Shown one piece after another: positions 23,847 to 32,113 of a stretch of 64,000 nucleotides of DNA; position 1 is the stretch's first letter, and each line of letters begins with the position of its first letter. The notes under the pieces are model-generated. The model saw only the letters and a list, made by a program, of their open reading frames with translations. It made no database searches and was not told where the DNA came from. The stretch spans positions 3,914,501 to 3,978,500 of the forward strand of contig NZ_CP015093.1 in the NCBI RefSeq assembly GCF_001975705.1, in the 5' to 3' direction. The stretch is from Salipiger abyssi. GTDB taxonomy: Bacteria > Pseudomonadota > Alphaproteobacteria > Rhodobacterales > Rhodobacteraceae. Both the position numbers and the translations under genes were made by a program.

Positions 23847-24953
23847 TTACGCGGCCTTGATGGCCTCCACAGCCGGGTCGACGAAGCCGTATTTCATCTC
23901 GTTCGCCTCGGCGCGGAAGAACTGGAGGTTGGCCAGCTGCTCGTCCGGGAAGGAGGTGGATTTCTTCTCCAGATCGGTCAGATATTCCGACGCGCCCTTG
24001 TAGGTCGAGATGAAGCCCGACGCCTTGGTCATCGCCGCGCCGATCTCGGGCGAGGCGAGAATGGCATTCAGGAAGGTGTAGGCGTTGTCCGGGTTCGGGC
24101 AGTTCTTGGCGATGTTGTAAGTGTAGACAAAGCCGTAGGAGCCCTCTTTCGGGATCGACATGCCGAGCGGGAAACCGTCATTGATCAGCGCCGCCGCCGG
24201 GCCGTTCCAGCTATGGCCCAGCACGATGTCCTGGTTGACGAACATCTGCTGCACCTCGGCGCCGCTGTCGTAATATTTACGCACCAGCGGCTTTTTCTCG
24301 ATGAGATACTGCTTGGCCTCTTCGACGATGGCCTCGGCCTTTTCCGGGTCGCCCAGATACTCGACCATATTGCCGTCATAGCCCATCTTGAGCATGATGA
24401 TCGACATCATGTCCTGGATGATATAGGCGGTCTGGCCCTTGTATTTCTCGCTGAAGAGCGTGTCCCAGGTATCGGCCTCTTCGGGGCTGACATAGTCGGT
24501 GTTGTAGGCCAGCACCTCCATGCCCGAGAGGATCGGCGCGCCCCATTTCTCGCCATTGATGGTCGACCAGTCGGATTCGCTGAAGGTCGGGTTGATATTG
24601 CCCCAGTTGCTCAGCCGGTCGGTGTCGAGCGGCGCCAGCAGGTCGCTGTCGATGAATTGCAGAAAGCGGTGGCCGGCCACGGTCATGATGTCCACCGAGG
24701 GGTTCGGCGCCTCGGCGGCGAGCAGGTTGAACTGCTTGCCCTGGTCATCGACCAGCCGGACATTGACCTTGATGCCGGTCTCGGACTCGAACTGCTCCTT
24801 GAAGGCCTCGGGGACGAAATCGTTATAGGTCCAGATATTGACCTCGCCGCCCTGCGCATGGGCGCGGCGCAGATAGGCGGGGCTGGCCAGCGCCGCGCCG
24901 GTCATGGCGGCGGTGGTCAGCAGTTTGCGGCGGTTGAGAATGAGTTTGCTCAT
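23847..24953 (-). CDS. Periplasmic substrate-binding protein, PotD/PotF family
   Basis: 368 residues from MSKLILNRRKLLTTAAMTGAALASPA, a twin-arginine-like signal peptide (NRRKLLT) with cleavage near AHA-QGG. An upstream ATG adds 20 polar residues in front of the signal and is rejected. The mature part is a type II binding protein: VNIWTYNDFVPEAFKEQFESETGIKV, then ILSGMEVLAYNTDYV and GHSWNGPAAALI. The WTY-N-ND opening is that of polyamine-type binding proteins, but ligand residues cannot be assigned by eye. Preceded by the opine-type dehydrogenase gene (56-base gap). Confidence 0.88.
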   Translation of the reverse strand: MSKLILNRRKLLTTAAMTGAALASPAYLRRAHAQGGEVNIWTYNDFVPEAFKEQFESETGIKVNVRLVDDQGKQFNLLAAEAPNPSVDIMTVAGHRFLQFIDSDLLAPLDTDRLSNWGNINPTFSESDWSTINGEKWGAPILSGMEVLAYNTDYVSPEEADTWDTLFSEKYKGQTAYIIQDMMSIIMLKMGYDGNMVEYLGDPEKAEAIVEEAKQYLIEKKPLVRKYYDSGAEVQQMFVNQDIVLGHSWNGPAAALINDGFPLGMSIPKEGSYGFVYTYNIAKNCPNPDNAYTFLNAILASPEIGAAMTKASGFISTYKGASEYLTDLEKKSTSFPDEQLANLQFFRAEANEMKYGFVDPAVEAIKAA

Positions 24954-25009
24954 GGTGCGCGTCTCCGTGTTGGATCGTATTGTGTTGTCTGTTTGCCGTA
25001 TCTTCGAGG

Positions 25010-26110
25010 TCACGACGCCGGTTCCGGCGTCTTCCGCAGCAGGCCGGTACGGGCGGCCTGGCGCAGATCGTCGAGGCTGTAGCGGTCCAGCTCCAGCGCG
25101 TTCAGTAGCTCGTTTTCATGCGCGAAATCGCGGGCATACATGGCGGAGAAGATCTTGATCCCCGCCTCGTGCAGCTCTGCGGGATGGCCAGTGAGCCGTC
25201 CCAGAATGGCGGTGAGTTGCAGCCCGTAGGGCACATCCTCGGTGACATAGCGGCTGTCGGCGGTAGCCGGCCCGGTGCCGCCATTGCCCTGCGCATGCAT
25301 CTGCTGGTTCATCTCCGAGATCGTGGAGATCGGCACATGAAAGCTCTGGCTGAAATGCTCGAAGATCGTTTTGGTCTTGAGCCCCAGCGCCTCGGCGATG
25401 GCCAGCCGCTCCAGATCCAGCGCCTCCAGCAGCGCGCCCACCTTGGGGGTGACGTTCTGGCCCTGACTCCAGGTCTCGCCGCGCTCCATGCGGGTGATAT
25501 TGCCAAGCGCGATGCCCAGATGGTTCTGCGGGTTGAGATTGGACAACGAGATCGCCAGCAGCCCGTCGCGCGGCACAAAGACATCGCCGAAGAGCCTGGT
25601 GCAGACCGCGCGGGCGCAATCGCTGCGGGTCTCGGGCACGGTGCAGAGATCGACCTTCTTGCGCACGGTATTGACCTGCACGCTGGCGCCCTCGCCCCGC
25701 CGTCCGGTCACAACCGTGGTGCCCCAGGCGGTCACGGCGGCCTCCACGCCGCGCGCGGCAAGGGCCTGCATCAGATAGACCGCGCCGAGCGAGGCGTGCG
25801 AGCTGATGAGGATGTGCTGGCCGTCGCGGATATGCGGCGCCAGCGCATCGAACACCGCCTTGTGGCCATAGCCCGGCAGCGCGATCAGGATCGCGTCGTT
25901 TTCCTCGGCCAGCTGCTGCGCCGAGGCCGCGACGCGCGAGTCGAACTGCGTCTCGATGGCGCCGGTGGCGGTCAGCAGCCCGTCTTGCAACGCGGCGGTC
26001 GAGGCGCCGGAGGGCGACCAGAGCATCGGGTCGTGGCCGTTCTGGTGCAGCAGCGCCGCCGTGCCGAACGCGATGGAGCCCGCGCCCGCGATGCCGACCT
26101 TCGCGCTCAT
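25010..26110 (-). CDS. Opine (octopine/nopaline)-type dehydrogenase
   Basis: 366 residues. N-terminal Rossmann domain with GIAGAGSIAFGTA (residues 6-18) and the C-terminal octopine-dehydrogenase domain (NLNPQNHLGIALGNITRMERGE near 200, then helices to the end). Enzymes of this family join or split an amino acid and a 2-oxo acid through a secondary amine, with NAD(P)H. The direction here is unknown; coupling to an importer favours breakdown of an N-carboxyalkyl amino acid. Stop of this gene lies 56 bases before the binding-protein start; its start overlaps the AhpD-like gene (ATGA). Confidence 0.85.
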   Translation of the reverse strand: MSAKVGIAGAGSIAFGTAALLHQNGHDPMLWSPSGASTAALQDGLLTATGAIETQFDSRVAASAQQLAEENDAILIALPGYGHKAVFDALAPHIRDGQHILISSHASLGAVYLMQALAARGVEAAVTAWGTTVVTGRRGEGASVQVNTVRKKVDLCTVPETRSDCARAVCTRLFGDVFVPRDGLLAISLSNLNPQNHLGIALGNITRMERGETWSQGQNVTPKVGALLEALDLERLAIAEALGLKTKTIFEHFSQSFHVPISTISEMNQQMHAQGNGGTGPATADSRYVTEDVPYGLQLTAILGRLTGHPAELHEAGIKIFSAMYARDFAHENELLNALELDRYSLDDLRQAARTGLLRKTPEPAS

Positions 26111-26694
26111 GCCGGCACCTCCTGCCGTACCGGATCGCCCAGCACATGCATCAGCCGGTTGGCCCAGCCGAACAGCGCCGCCGAGAGGATCAGGTCGAGG
26201 ATTTCCTCGTCGCTGAGCCCCGCTTCGCGCAGCTTGGCCATATCCTCGGGCGCGGCATCGACCGGGCTTTCCGAGAGCTTGCGCGCAAAGTCGAAAATCG
26301 CGCGATTGCGGGGGCTTAGATCGGCTTTCTCACCCTTTGCAAAAAGTTCGTCGGTGACCGCCGTGTCCTTCTCAAGCTTGGCGTGGCGGTCCGCATGCAC
26401 GGCGGCGCAATAGATGCAGCGGTTGACCATGCTGGCGCCGATGGCGCCGAGCTCGCGCTCGGCCCGGCTCATGCCGCCGGGATCGTACATGATCGCGTTG
26501 AAGAGCGGCGAGCGCACCTTGAGGCTTTCGACGTCATGCGCCAGCGTCAGCACATAGTCCGAGACCTTGGTGTTCGAGGGCGTCACCTGAAGCGCATCGA
26601 GCTGTTCCTCGGTCGCCTCTTGCAGATCCACCGGCGTGACGCGTGGCTGCCAGTGCGGAACTTTGCGGGTGAATTTGTGCACGATCCGGCTCAT
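26107..26694 (-). CDS. AhpD/CMD-fold peroxidase-related protein with CxxC
   Basis: 195 residues, all-helical CMD fold. The AhpD-type redox motif is intact: ASMVNRCIYCAAVHADRHAKL (Cys-x2-Cys with the downstream His, near 97-105). It resembles, from memory, the alkylhydroperoxidase-domain family first noted as Avi_7169 in Agrobacterium vitis, which is likewise paired with a second CMD protein. Probably a thiol peroxidase or disulfide reductase handling a peroxide made by the neighbouring flavoenzyme; that is inference. ATGA overlaps on both sides. Confidence 0.8.
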   Translation of the reverse strand: MSRIVHKFTRKVPHWQPRVTPVDLQEATEEQLDALQVTPSNTKVSDYVLTLAHDVESLKVRSPLFNAIMYDPGGMSRAERELGAIGASMVNRCIYCAAVHADRHAKLEKDTAVTDELFAKGEKADLSPRNRAIFDFARKLSESPVDAAPEDMAKLREAGLSDEEILDLILSAALFGWANRLMHVLGDPVRQEVPA

Positions 26695-27170
26695 GCCGCT
26701 TCCCCTTTCATCAGGCGCAGCCCGGCGACGACGCGGAGCTGATAGGCCATGAAGGCGCAGAGCTCACAGAGCCGGACGATATCCGCATCCGCAATTCCTT
26801 CGGCCTGAAGCGAAGAAATGTCCTCGGCGGCGATGTCGCGGGTCCGGTTGGCGGCCTTGTCGAAAAACGCCACGACCGTGCCAAAGCCCTCCGCCACGCC
26901 ATCGCGCGCCGGATCAGCCAGCGCCACCATGGCGCCGGCCTTGTCGAGATAGCGCTCGGCCAGCGCCGGCTCGCCGCCCGCCGTGGCGAGCCGTGCCGCA
27001 AGCGCTGCACGCAGATCGTGCGGGAAGGCGCCGGGATCGCGCGGGCTCAGCACCGCGTCCTCGGCGGCCTGGGTCGCCTCGATGATCTTGGTGCGGGTCT
27101 CGGCGGCGGCCGCCACCGGCCCCTGCGCAATGCCCGCCGCCTTCAGTGTCGTGCTGTCGAAAATGCTCAT
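26691..27170 (-). CDS. CMD-domain protein paired with the AhpD-like protein
   Basis: 159 residues from MSIFDSTTLKAAGIAQ. Helical, with the CMD-like pattern SLQAEGIADADIVRLCELCAFMAYQLRVVAGLRLM at the C-terminus. A CxxC (CELC) is present but in the helix where relatives have SFFAWQNR-type sequence, not at the AhpD active-site position. It looks like the partner family noted as Avi_7170 in A. vitis. The start overlaps the stop of the FAD oxidoreductase gene (ATGA); a longer frame to 27392 has no family support. Confidence 0.72.
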   Translation of the reverse strand: MSIFDSTTLKAAGIAQGPVAAAAETRTKIIEATQAAEDAVLSPRDPGAFPHDLRAALAARLATAGGEPALAERYLDKAGAMVALADPARDGVAEGFGTVVAFFDKAANRTRDIAAEDISSLQAEGIADADIVRLCELCAFMAYQLRVVAGLRLMKGEAA

Positions 27171-28630
27171 GCCACCTGTCCTTCCGCCGGCTGCGGCAGC
27201 GGGGTCGGTTCCCACTCGCTGCCGTCGAGCTCGGGTGTTTCGTAATTCAGCATGTCCTGCCAGTGCGTCTCCAGATCCTCGGCATAGAGCGTCGCCGCCA
27301 TCGCCCGCGACAGCCAGGCCGCGCCCTCGGACACGCCCGGAATATCGCCCGAGACCTTGCCGAGACTCGCAGAGGCGCCGTAGTTGAAGCAATAAACCTT
27401 GCTCAGCCAGGGCACCTCGCCCGGCACCTTCTCGCGGAAGGTGAAGTCGGGGTTGAGATAGGGAAAACGGCCCAGATCGGCGTTCTGCTCGTCCTCCGGC
27501 GGGGTGTAGACATCCTGCCAGAGCAGGATCTTGCCCGCCACGTCGCCGAACTCGGTGCGCGCCATCGGGTCGATGACGAAACCGGTGCCGAGGATGACGA
27601 AATCCGCCACGTAGGACGTGCCGTCTGCGAAATGCACCTCGACCTCGTCACCGCGCTGCTCGATCTTTGTCGTCGCCTTGCCGAAATGGAAATGCGCGTT
27701 CTTGTGGCGGCTCACCCGCAGGGTGGAGCCATGTGGCGGCGGCGTCTGGGTGGCAAAGCTGTACTGCATGAAGCGCCAGCGCCATTCGTCGGGAAGATCG
27801 GCGAAGCCGGCGGTGAAGCCGAAGCTGCCGATGCCCATCATCTTGTTGATCGTCGGCATCTCCTTGCGGCGGATCACATGGCGCACCTCGGCGGCGCCGT
27901 GCTCCAGCGCCTCCGCCGCGTTGTCCACCGCCGAGGCGCCCACCCCGATCACCGCCACGCGCTTGCCTTTGAGCGCGTCGAAATCGATCTCGTCGGCGCT
28001 ATGCGCCCAGAAGCGGCGCGGCAGATCCTTGATGAAGCCGGGAATGTTCGGCCCGCCAGTGCCGTCGCGCCCGGTGGCAAAGACCAGCTTGCGGCAGAGG
28101 ATCGTGCCCTCCTCGGCGCCCGACACGGTGAGCCGCAGCAGATCGCCCTCGGGCTCGACCTTGTCGACCGAGACGCCGTTTTCCACCGGTACGTTCAGCG
28201 CCTTGCGATACCAGCGCAGATACTCCATCCACATCGGGCGCGGAATCTTGTCCATCTTCTCCCAGGCTTCCGCGCCGTGCTGGGCGCGATACCAGGCCTG
28301 AAAGGTCAGCGGACCGAGGCCAAAGGCCGGGCCGGTCAGGGTTTTCGGCGAGCGCAGCGTCTCCATCCGGGCATAGTTGAGCCACGGCCCTTCCAGCCCC
28401 TCGGGGCTGCGGTCGAGCACGCGGATATTGCGCACGCCGCCGGTTTGCAGGCCGAGCCAGGCCACCATGCCGCACATGCCGCCGCCGATGATCACCACAT
28501 CCGTCACGCCCTCCCGCGCCGGCACCCAGTCCTTGCCGGGATAGCAGAGGAAATCGAGGTCTTCGTGGAGGCGGGCCTCGAGGGCCTCAAGGCCCTGCGC
28601 GTCGATCGGAGAAGTGTCATTCGTGTGCAT
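27167..28630 (-). CDS. FAD/NAD(P)-dependent oxidoreductase (monooxygenase-like)
   Basis: 487 residues. FAD-binding DVVIIGGGMCGMVAWLG (near 44-60), a second dinucleotide motif KRVAVIGVGASAVDNAAEA (near 223) for NAD(P)H, and the ATG motif DFVILGTGFVID (near 345). The layout resembles class B flavin monooxygenases and lysine/ornithine N-hydroxylases. Substrate unknown; it may hydroxylate an amine or amino acid. It precedes the two CMD proteins, with ATGA coupling, and follows the MFS gene after 51 bases. Confidence 0.8.
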   Translation of the reverse strand: MHTNDTSPIDAQGLEALEARLHEDLDFLCYPGKDWVPAREGVTDVVIIGGGMCGMVAWLGLQTGGVRNIRVLDRSPEGLEGPWLNYARMETLRSPKTLTGPAFGLGPLTFQAWYRAQHGAEAWEKMDKIPRPMWMEYLRWYRKALNVPVENGVSVDKVEPEGDLLRLTVSGAEEGTILCRKLVFATGRDGTGGPNIPGFIKDLPRRFWAHSADEIDFDALKGKRVAVIGVGASAVDNAAEALEHGAAEVRHVIRRKEMPTINKMMGIGSFGFTAGFADLPDEWRWRFMQYSFATQTPPPHGSTLRVSRHKNAHFHFGKATTKIEQRGDEVEVHFADGTSYVADFVILGTGFVIDPMARTEFGDVAGKILLWQDVYTPPEDEQNADLGRFPYLNPDFTFREKVPGEVPWLSKVYCFNYGASASLGKVSGDIPGVSEGAAWLSRAMAATLYAEDLETHWQDMLNYETPELDGSEWEPTPLPQPAEGQVA

Positions 28631-28681
28631 ACGAATCGTCCTACAGGAAAAGCGTGTTGCGGTTCAGCATCAATAAGGGCG

Positions 28682-30019
28682 TCAGGCAGTGGTTTTTGCC
28701 CAATCCGGATGCAGCTCGTCTATGTGATAGGCATGGGCGTGGCGATGGCGGGGCCCATGTCCGGGATGGTTGCGCAGATGCGGGTGATCCGCGGGCAGCT
28801 CGGGGTGGTCATGCACGCGCTCCAGCGGATCATGCGCCGGCCAGACCCGGGTGGCGATGAGCGCCACCAGCGCCGCGAGCAGCGAGAGCGCCAGCATCGC
28901 CTGTTCCAGCGTCAGCAGGCTGGCGAGCCAGCCGGCCAGCGGATAGGCGACCAGCCAGCCGCCATGGCTGAGCGAGAACTGCGCCGCGAAGACCGCCGCC
29001 CGGTCCGCGCGCGCCGCCGAGCGGGTGATCACCAGCCCGCCGGGCGTCAGCACCAGCGACGAGGCCAGCCCGAAGGCCGCCCAGATGACCAGCAGCCCGG
29101 CCAGCGGCGGCTGCGGGATGAGCGCAAAGACCGCGCCGGAGACCGCGAAGGCAAAGATGCCGGCGAGCATCGCCTGCCGCTCGCCGGTACGGCGCACCAG
29201 GCGCGGCACGAAAACCGCCCCCAGCGCCGCGCCGAAACCATAGCCTGCCATCAGCACCGGATAGAGCCCCTCGGCATCGCTGAGCCTTGCGCCGGCATAG
29301 ACCACCGAGTTGACCAGCACCCAGGCCATGGCCAGCGACAGCGCAAGGTTCAGCAGGAAGAGGCCACGCAGCCGGGGTGTGCGACTGTAGATCTTCATGC
29401 CCCGCAATGCGCGGGTCAGGAACGGCCCCTTGCGCTCGGCATGGCCCTTGGGCGGAAAGCGCGTGGCGAGCAGGAAGGCGACCGAGCCCAGGAACGAAAG
29501 TGCTGCACAGAGGAACAGCGCCTCGGGCGCGACGAGCTTCAGCACCGCTGCCGCGATCACCGGGCTCAGCACCGATTCCAGCGTATAGGCGATGCGCGAC
29601 CAGGCCAGCGCCTTGGTATAGGTCTCTTCCTCGGGCAGCACATCGGGGATCACCGACTGAAAGAGCGGCGTGAAACCCGAGGCCAGCACGAAGAACAGAA
29701 AGGCCAGAGTCGCGATCTCCCAGGTCTGCGAGACAAAGACCATCGGGATCAGCAGCAGCATGCGGCCGAAATCCAGCGCCACCATGGCGCGTTTGCGCGG
29801 CAGCGCGCCGAGCAGGCTTTCGGCAAAGGGCGCGAGCCCGACATAGGCCACCATCTTCAGCGCCAGCAGCAGCCCGAGAATGCGCCCGCCCGCCGCCGGC
29901 CCGCCGATCTCGTAGGCCATCAGCGACAGCGCCACGGTCAGCAGCCCGACCGCGAGCAGCGAACAGACCTGAGCGGCGAACAGGGTGCGGAAGGCGCGAT
30001 TGGCGAGCGGGCTGGTCAC
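28682..30019 (-). CDS. MFS transporter with a histidine-rich C-terminal tail
   Basis: 445 residues with 10-12 membrane segments (from MTSPLANRAFRTLFAAQVCSLLAVGLLT to about 405); the region LARALR..RRTGERQAM lies between helices. The last 50 residues hold 12 His (for example HPGHGPRHRHAHAYH), unusual for this family and possibly a metal-binding tail. Likely an exporter or second transporter of the pathway. Its start overlaps the stop of the PLP-enzyme gene by four bases. Confidence 0.85.
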   Translation of the reverse strand: MTSPLANRAFRTLFAAQVCSLLAVGLLTVALSLMAYEIGGPAAGGRILGLLLALKMVAYVGLAPFAESLLGALPRKRAMVALDFGRMLLLIPMVFVSQTWEIATLAFLFFVLASGFTPLFQSVIPDVLPEEETYTKALAWSRIAYTLESVLSPVIAAAVLKLVAPEALFLCAALSFLGSVAFLLATRFPPKGHAERKGPFLTRALRGMKIYSRTPRLRGLFLLNLALSLAMAWVLVNSVVYAGARLSDAEGLYPVLMAGYGFGAALGAVFVPRLVRRTGERQAMLAGIFAFAVSGAVFALIPQPPLAGLLVIWAAFGLASSLVLTPGGLVITRSAARADRAAVFAAQFSLSHGGWLVAYPLAGWLASLLTLEQAMLALSLLAALVALIATRVWPAHDPLERVHDHPELPADHPHLRNHPGHGPRHRHAHAYHIDELHPDWAKTTA

Positions 30020-31476
30020 GATGCGAGGATCTCCTTTGCGGTGCCGACGGGCGCGAACCGCGCGGTCTGCGCGTCGACCCGGTACTGCGACATATAGTCT
30101 GACGCCTCCCGGGCCAGATTGTCCACCGCAGCGATGATCATATCCGCCTTGTCGTCACTCATCAGTGCGGAAAAATTGAGCCGTACCCAGCCCGGCTTGG
30201 CCACTTCCTCGCCATGGGCGATGGCGTCGAACGTGTCGTCCGACGAGGCCTCGTCGAGCCCCAGAAGCCGGTGGGCATAGGATCCGGCGCAGGCGCAGCC
30301 GCCGCGCGCCTGGATGCCGTACACGTCGCTCAGCAGCCGGGTGAAGAACTGATGATGCACCAGCCCGCCCCGGGCGTCGCGCACCCGGAAGGAAAAGATC
30401 GGCAGCGCCTCCGGCCCTTGCAGCCCGAGCAACTCCAGATGCGGATTGTGGCGCCAGACCGCCTCGGCCCGGGCGCGCAGCGCGGCGTGGCGGGCGTCGA
30501 GCCAGTCCCGCCCCAGCGCCTCCTTGATGAGCATCACCAGCGCCACGCGGATATCGCCGACGACATTGGGCGTGCCGCCTTCCTCGCGGTCGGCGAGGCT
30601 GCCGGAATAGGCATGCCCCCAGGGCGAGACAAAGCTCACCGTGCCGCCGCCGGGCAGCGTCGGCGTGCTCCGCCGGGCGATGGCGTCGCGCAGGATCATC
30701 ACCCCCGAGGCGCCGGGACCGCCGGGAAACTTGTGCGGCGAGAACACGATGGCGTCTTTCTCGGCGTCGCTGCCCTGCTTCATGTCCATGGCGATGTAGG
30801 GCGCGCCGCCGCCGTAATCCCAGACCGAGACGGCGCCGTGACGCTTCAGCAGCCGGGTCACCGCATCCACATCGGTGAGGATGCCGGTCACGTTCGACGC
30901 CGCCGAAAAGCTGCCGACGATCAGATCGGCGCCCTCTGCCGCGACCAGCGCCTGCTCCAGCGCCGCCAGATCCGGTCCGCCCTGCGCATCCTCGGCAATC
31001 TCGATCACCTCGGCGCCGCTCTCGCGCCATGGCAGCAGGTTGGAGTGATGCTCATACGGCCCGATCAGCGCCACGGCGCGACCGCCGCGCGCGGCGATGC
31101 CGGCGATGTCCAGCAGCCCGACGATACGGTTGATCCCGGCGGTGGTGCCCGAACCGGCAAAGACCACGCTCGTGCCGGCACCGGCGCCGGTCATGCGGGC
31201 GATCTCGGCCCGCGCCGCCTCGCGCAGACGGGTGCAGAAGGCGCCGCAATAAGAGGCCTGGGTATGGCTGTTGGCATAATACGGCAGCACCCGGTCGCGG
31301 ATGAAATCCTCCACCTGCGCAAGCGCCCGGCCCGAGGCGACGTAATCGGCATAGACCAGCGGCTTGGGGCCGAACGGCCCGTCGATCCGAGCCGCCTCGC
31401 CGATCAGCCCGGCGCGCAGCCAGTCCACCAGATCGGGGCGTTTGAGCGAATGCGCGAAGTCGTCGAGGGGGGCCAT
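30016..31476 (-). CDS. Class V aminotransferase-fold PLP enzyme (cysteine desulfurase-like)
   Basis: 486 residues from MAPLDDFAHSLKRP (GGAG seven bases upstream); the frame extends 21 residues further without support. PLP-lysine motif IVFSPHKFPGGPGASGVMI near 262-280, the substrate loop GSGTTAGINRIVG, and a Cys-rich loop IQARGGCACAGSYAHRLLG near 410, which is where cysteine desulfurases carry the catalytic Cys. The long form with GGC-x-CAG is a distinct, poorly known branch. It heads the operon, 109 bases from the divergent Lrp gene. Confidence 0.82.
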   Translation of the reverse strand: MAPLDDFAHSLKRPDLVDWLRAGLIGEAARIDGPFGPKPLVYADYVASGRALAQVEDFIRDRVLPYYANSHTQASYCGAFCTRLREAARAEIARMTGAGAGTSVVFAGSGTTAGINRIVGLLDIAGIAARGGRAVALIGPYEHHSNLLPWRESGAEVIEIAEDAQGGPDLAALEQALVAAEGADLIVGSFSAASNVTGILTDVDAVTRLLKRHGAVSVWDYGGGAPYIAMDMKQGSDAEKDAIVFSPHKFPGGPGASGVMILRDAIARRSTPTLPGGGTVSFVSPWGHAYSGSLADREEGGTPNVVGDIRVALVMLIKEALGRDWLDARHAALRARAEAVWRHNPHLELLGLQGPEALPIFSFRVRDARGGLVHHQFFTRLLSDVYGIQARGGCACAGSYAHRLLGLDEASSDDTFDAIAHGEEVAKPGWVRLNFSALMSDDKADMIIAAVDNLAREASDYMSQYRVDAQTARFAPVGTAKEILAS

Positions 31477-31528
31477 GGCCGCTCCGTTGGTCAGGTATCT
31501 TCGCGAAAAGTATGACGCGAGATACGAA

Positions 31529-31546
31529 AAAAACTTCACAGTTTTT
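31529..31546. promoter_or_regulatory. Candidate Lrp-type operator in the divergent promoter
   Basis: AAAAACT-TCAC-AGTTTTT, a perfect 7-bp inverted repeat with a 4-base spacer, in the 109-base AT-rich gap between the PLP-enzyme start (31476) and the Lrp-type gene start (31586). A tandem TCTATCAT repeat follows at 31559-31574. Both are plausible binding sites for the adjacent regulator. Confidence 0.5.
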
Positions 31547-31585
31547 CATCTTTATGAATCTATCATTCTATCATATGAACGATGA

Positions 31586-32047
31586 ATGACCATCAAACTC
31601 GATAAAATTGACCACCGCATTCTTGCCGAACTCCAGCGCGACTCATCGCAATCGCAGCGCGCGCTGAGCGAGCGTGTGGGCCTGTCGCAAAACGCCTGCT
31701 GGCGGCGGCTCAAGGCGCTGGACGCGGCCGGCGTGATCCGCAACCACACGGTGGTGCTCGACCGCAATCAGCTCGGCGCCGGGCTGGTGGTCTTTGTGAT
31801 GATCAAGACGCGGCACCACTCCGCCGACTGGCTCAAGCGCTTCCGCAAGCATGTCTCCTCGATCCCCGACGTGATCGACTTCTTCCGCATCGGCGGCGAA
31901 TACGATTACCTGCTCAAGATCATCACCCGCGACATGATGAGCTATGACGAGGTCTACAAGACGCTCATCGAAGAGATCGAGCTGGAGACCGTGACCTCTT
32001 ATTTCGCCATGGAAGCCATCGAGGAACAGCGCCCGATCCCGATGTGA
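31586..32047 (+). CDS. Lrp/AsnC-family transcriptional regulator
   Basis: 153 residues. N-terminal winged helix-turn-helix (LDKIDHRILAELQRDSSQSQRALSERVGLSQNACWRRLKALDAAGVI) and C-terminal RAM ligand-binding domain (residues 65-150, with GEYDYLLKIITRDM). Such regulators sense amino acids or their derivatives and often control a divergent operon. Its gene is back to back with the ten-gene operon, so the effector is probably that pathway's substrate. The ribosome site is weak (GAACGATGA). Confidence 0.9.
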   Translation: MTIKLDKIDHRILAELQRDSSQSQRALSERVGLSQNACWRRLKALDAAGVIRNHTVVLDRNQLGAGLVVFVMIKTRHHSADWLKRFRKHVSSIPDVIDFFRIGGEYDYLLKIITRDMMSYDEVYKTLIEEIELETVTSYFAMEAIEEQRPIPM

Positions 32048-32113
32048 CGGCATCTTCACTTGAGCGAACGCGAGTCCTGTGAGACCCTTCGCTCATTGGT
32101 TGAGGAGATTGCT

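Noticed and set aside
20916..24953. Calling the ABC importer a dedicated putrescine transporter (potABCD)
   Set aside because: Family membership is clear, but there are no polyamine-degradation genes beside it and the operon context points to another amino compound.
27146..30097. 983-codon plus-strand frame
   Set aside because: Antisense to the FAD oxidoreductase and MFS genes.
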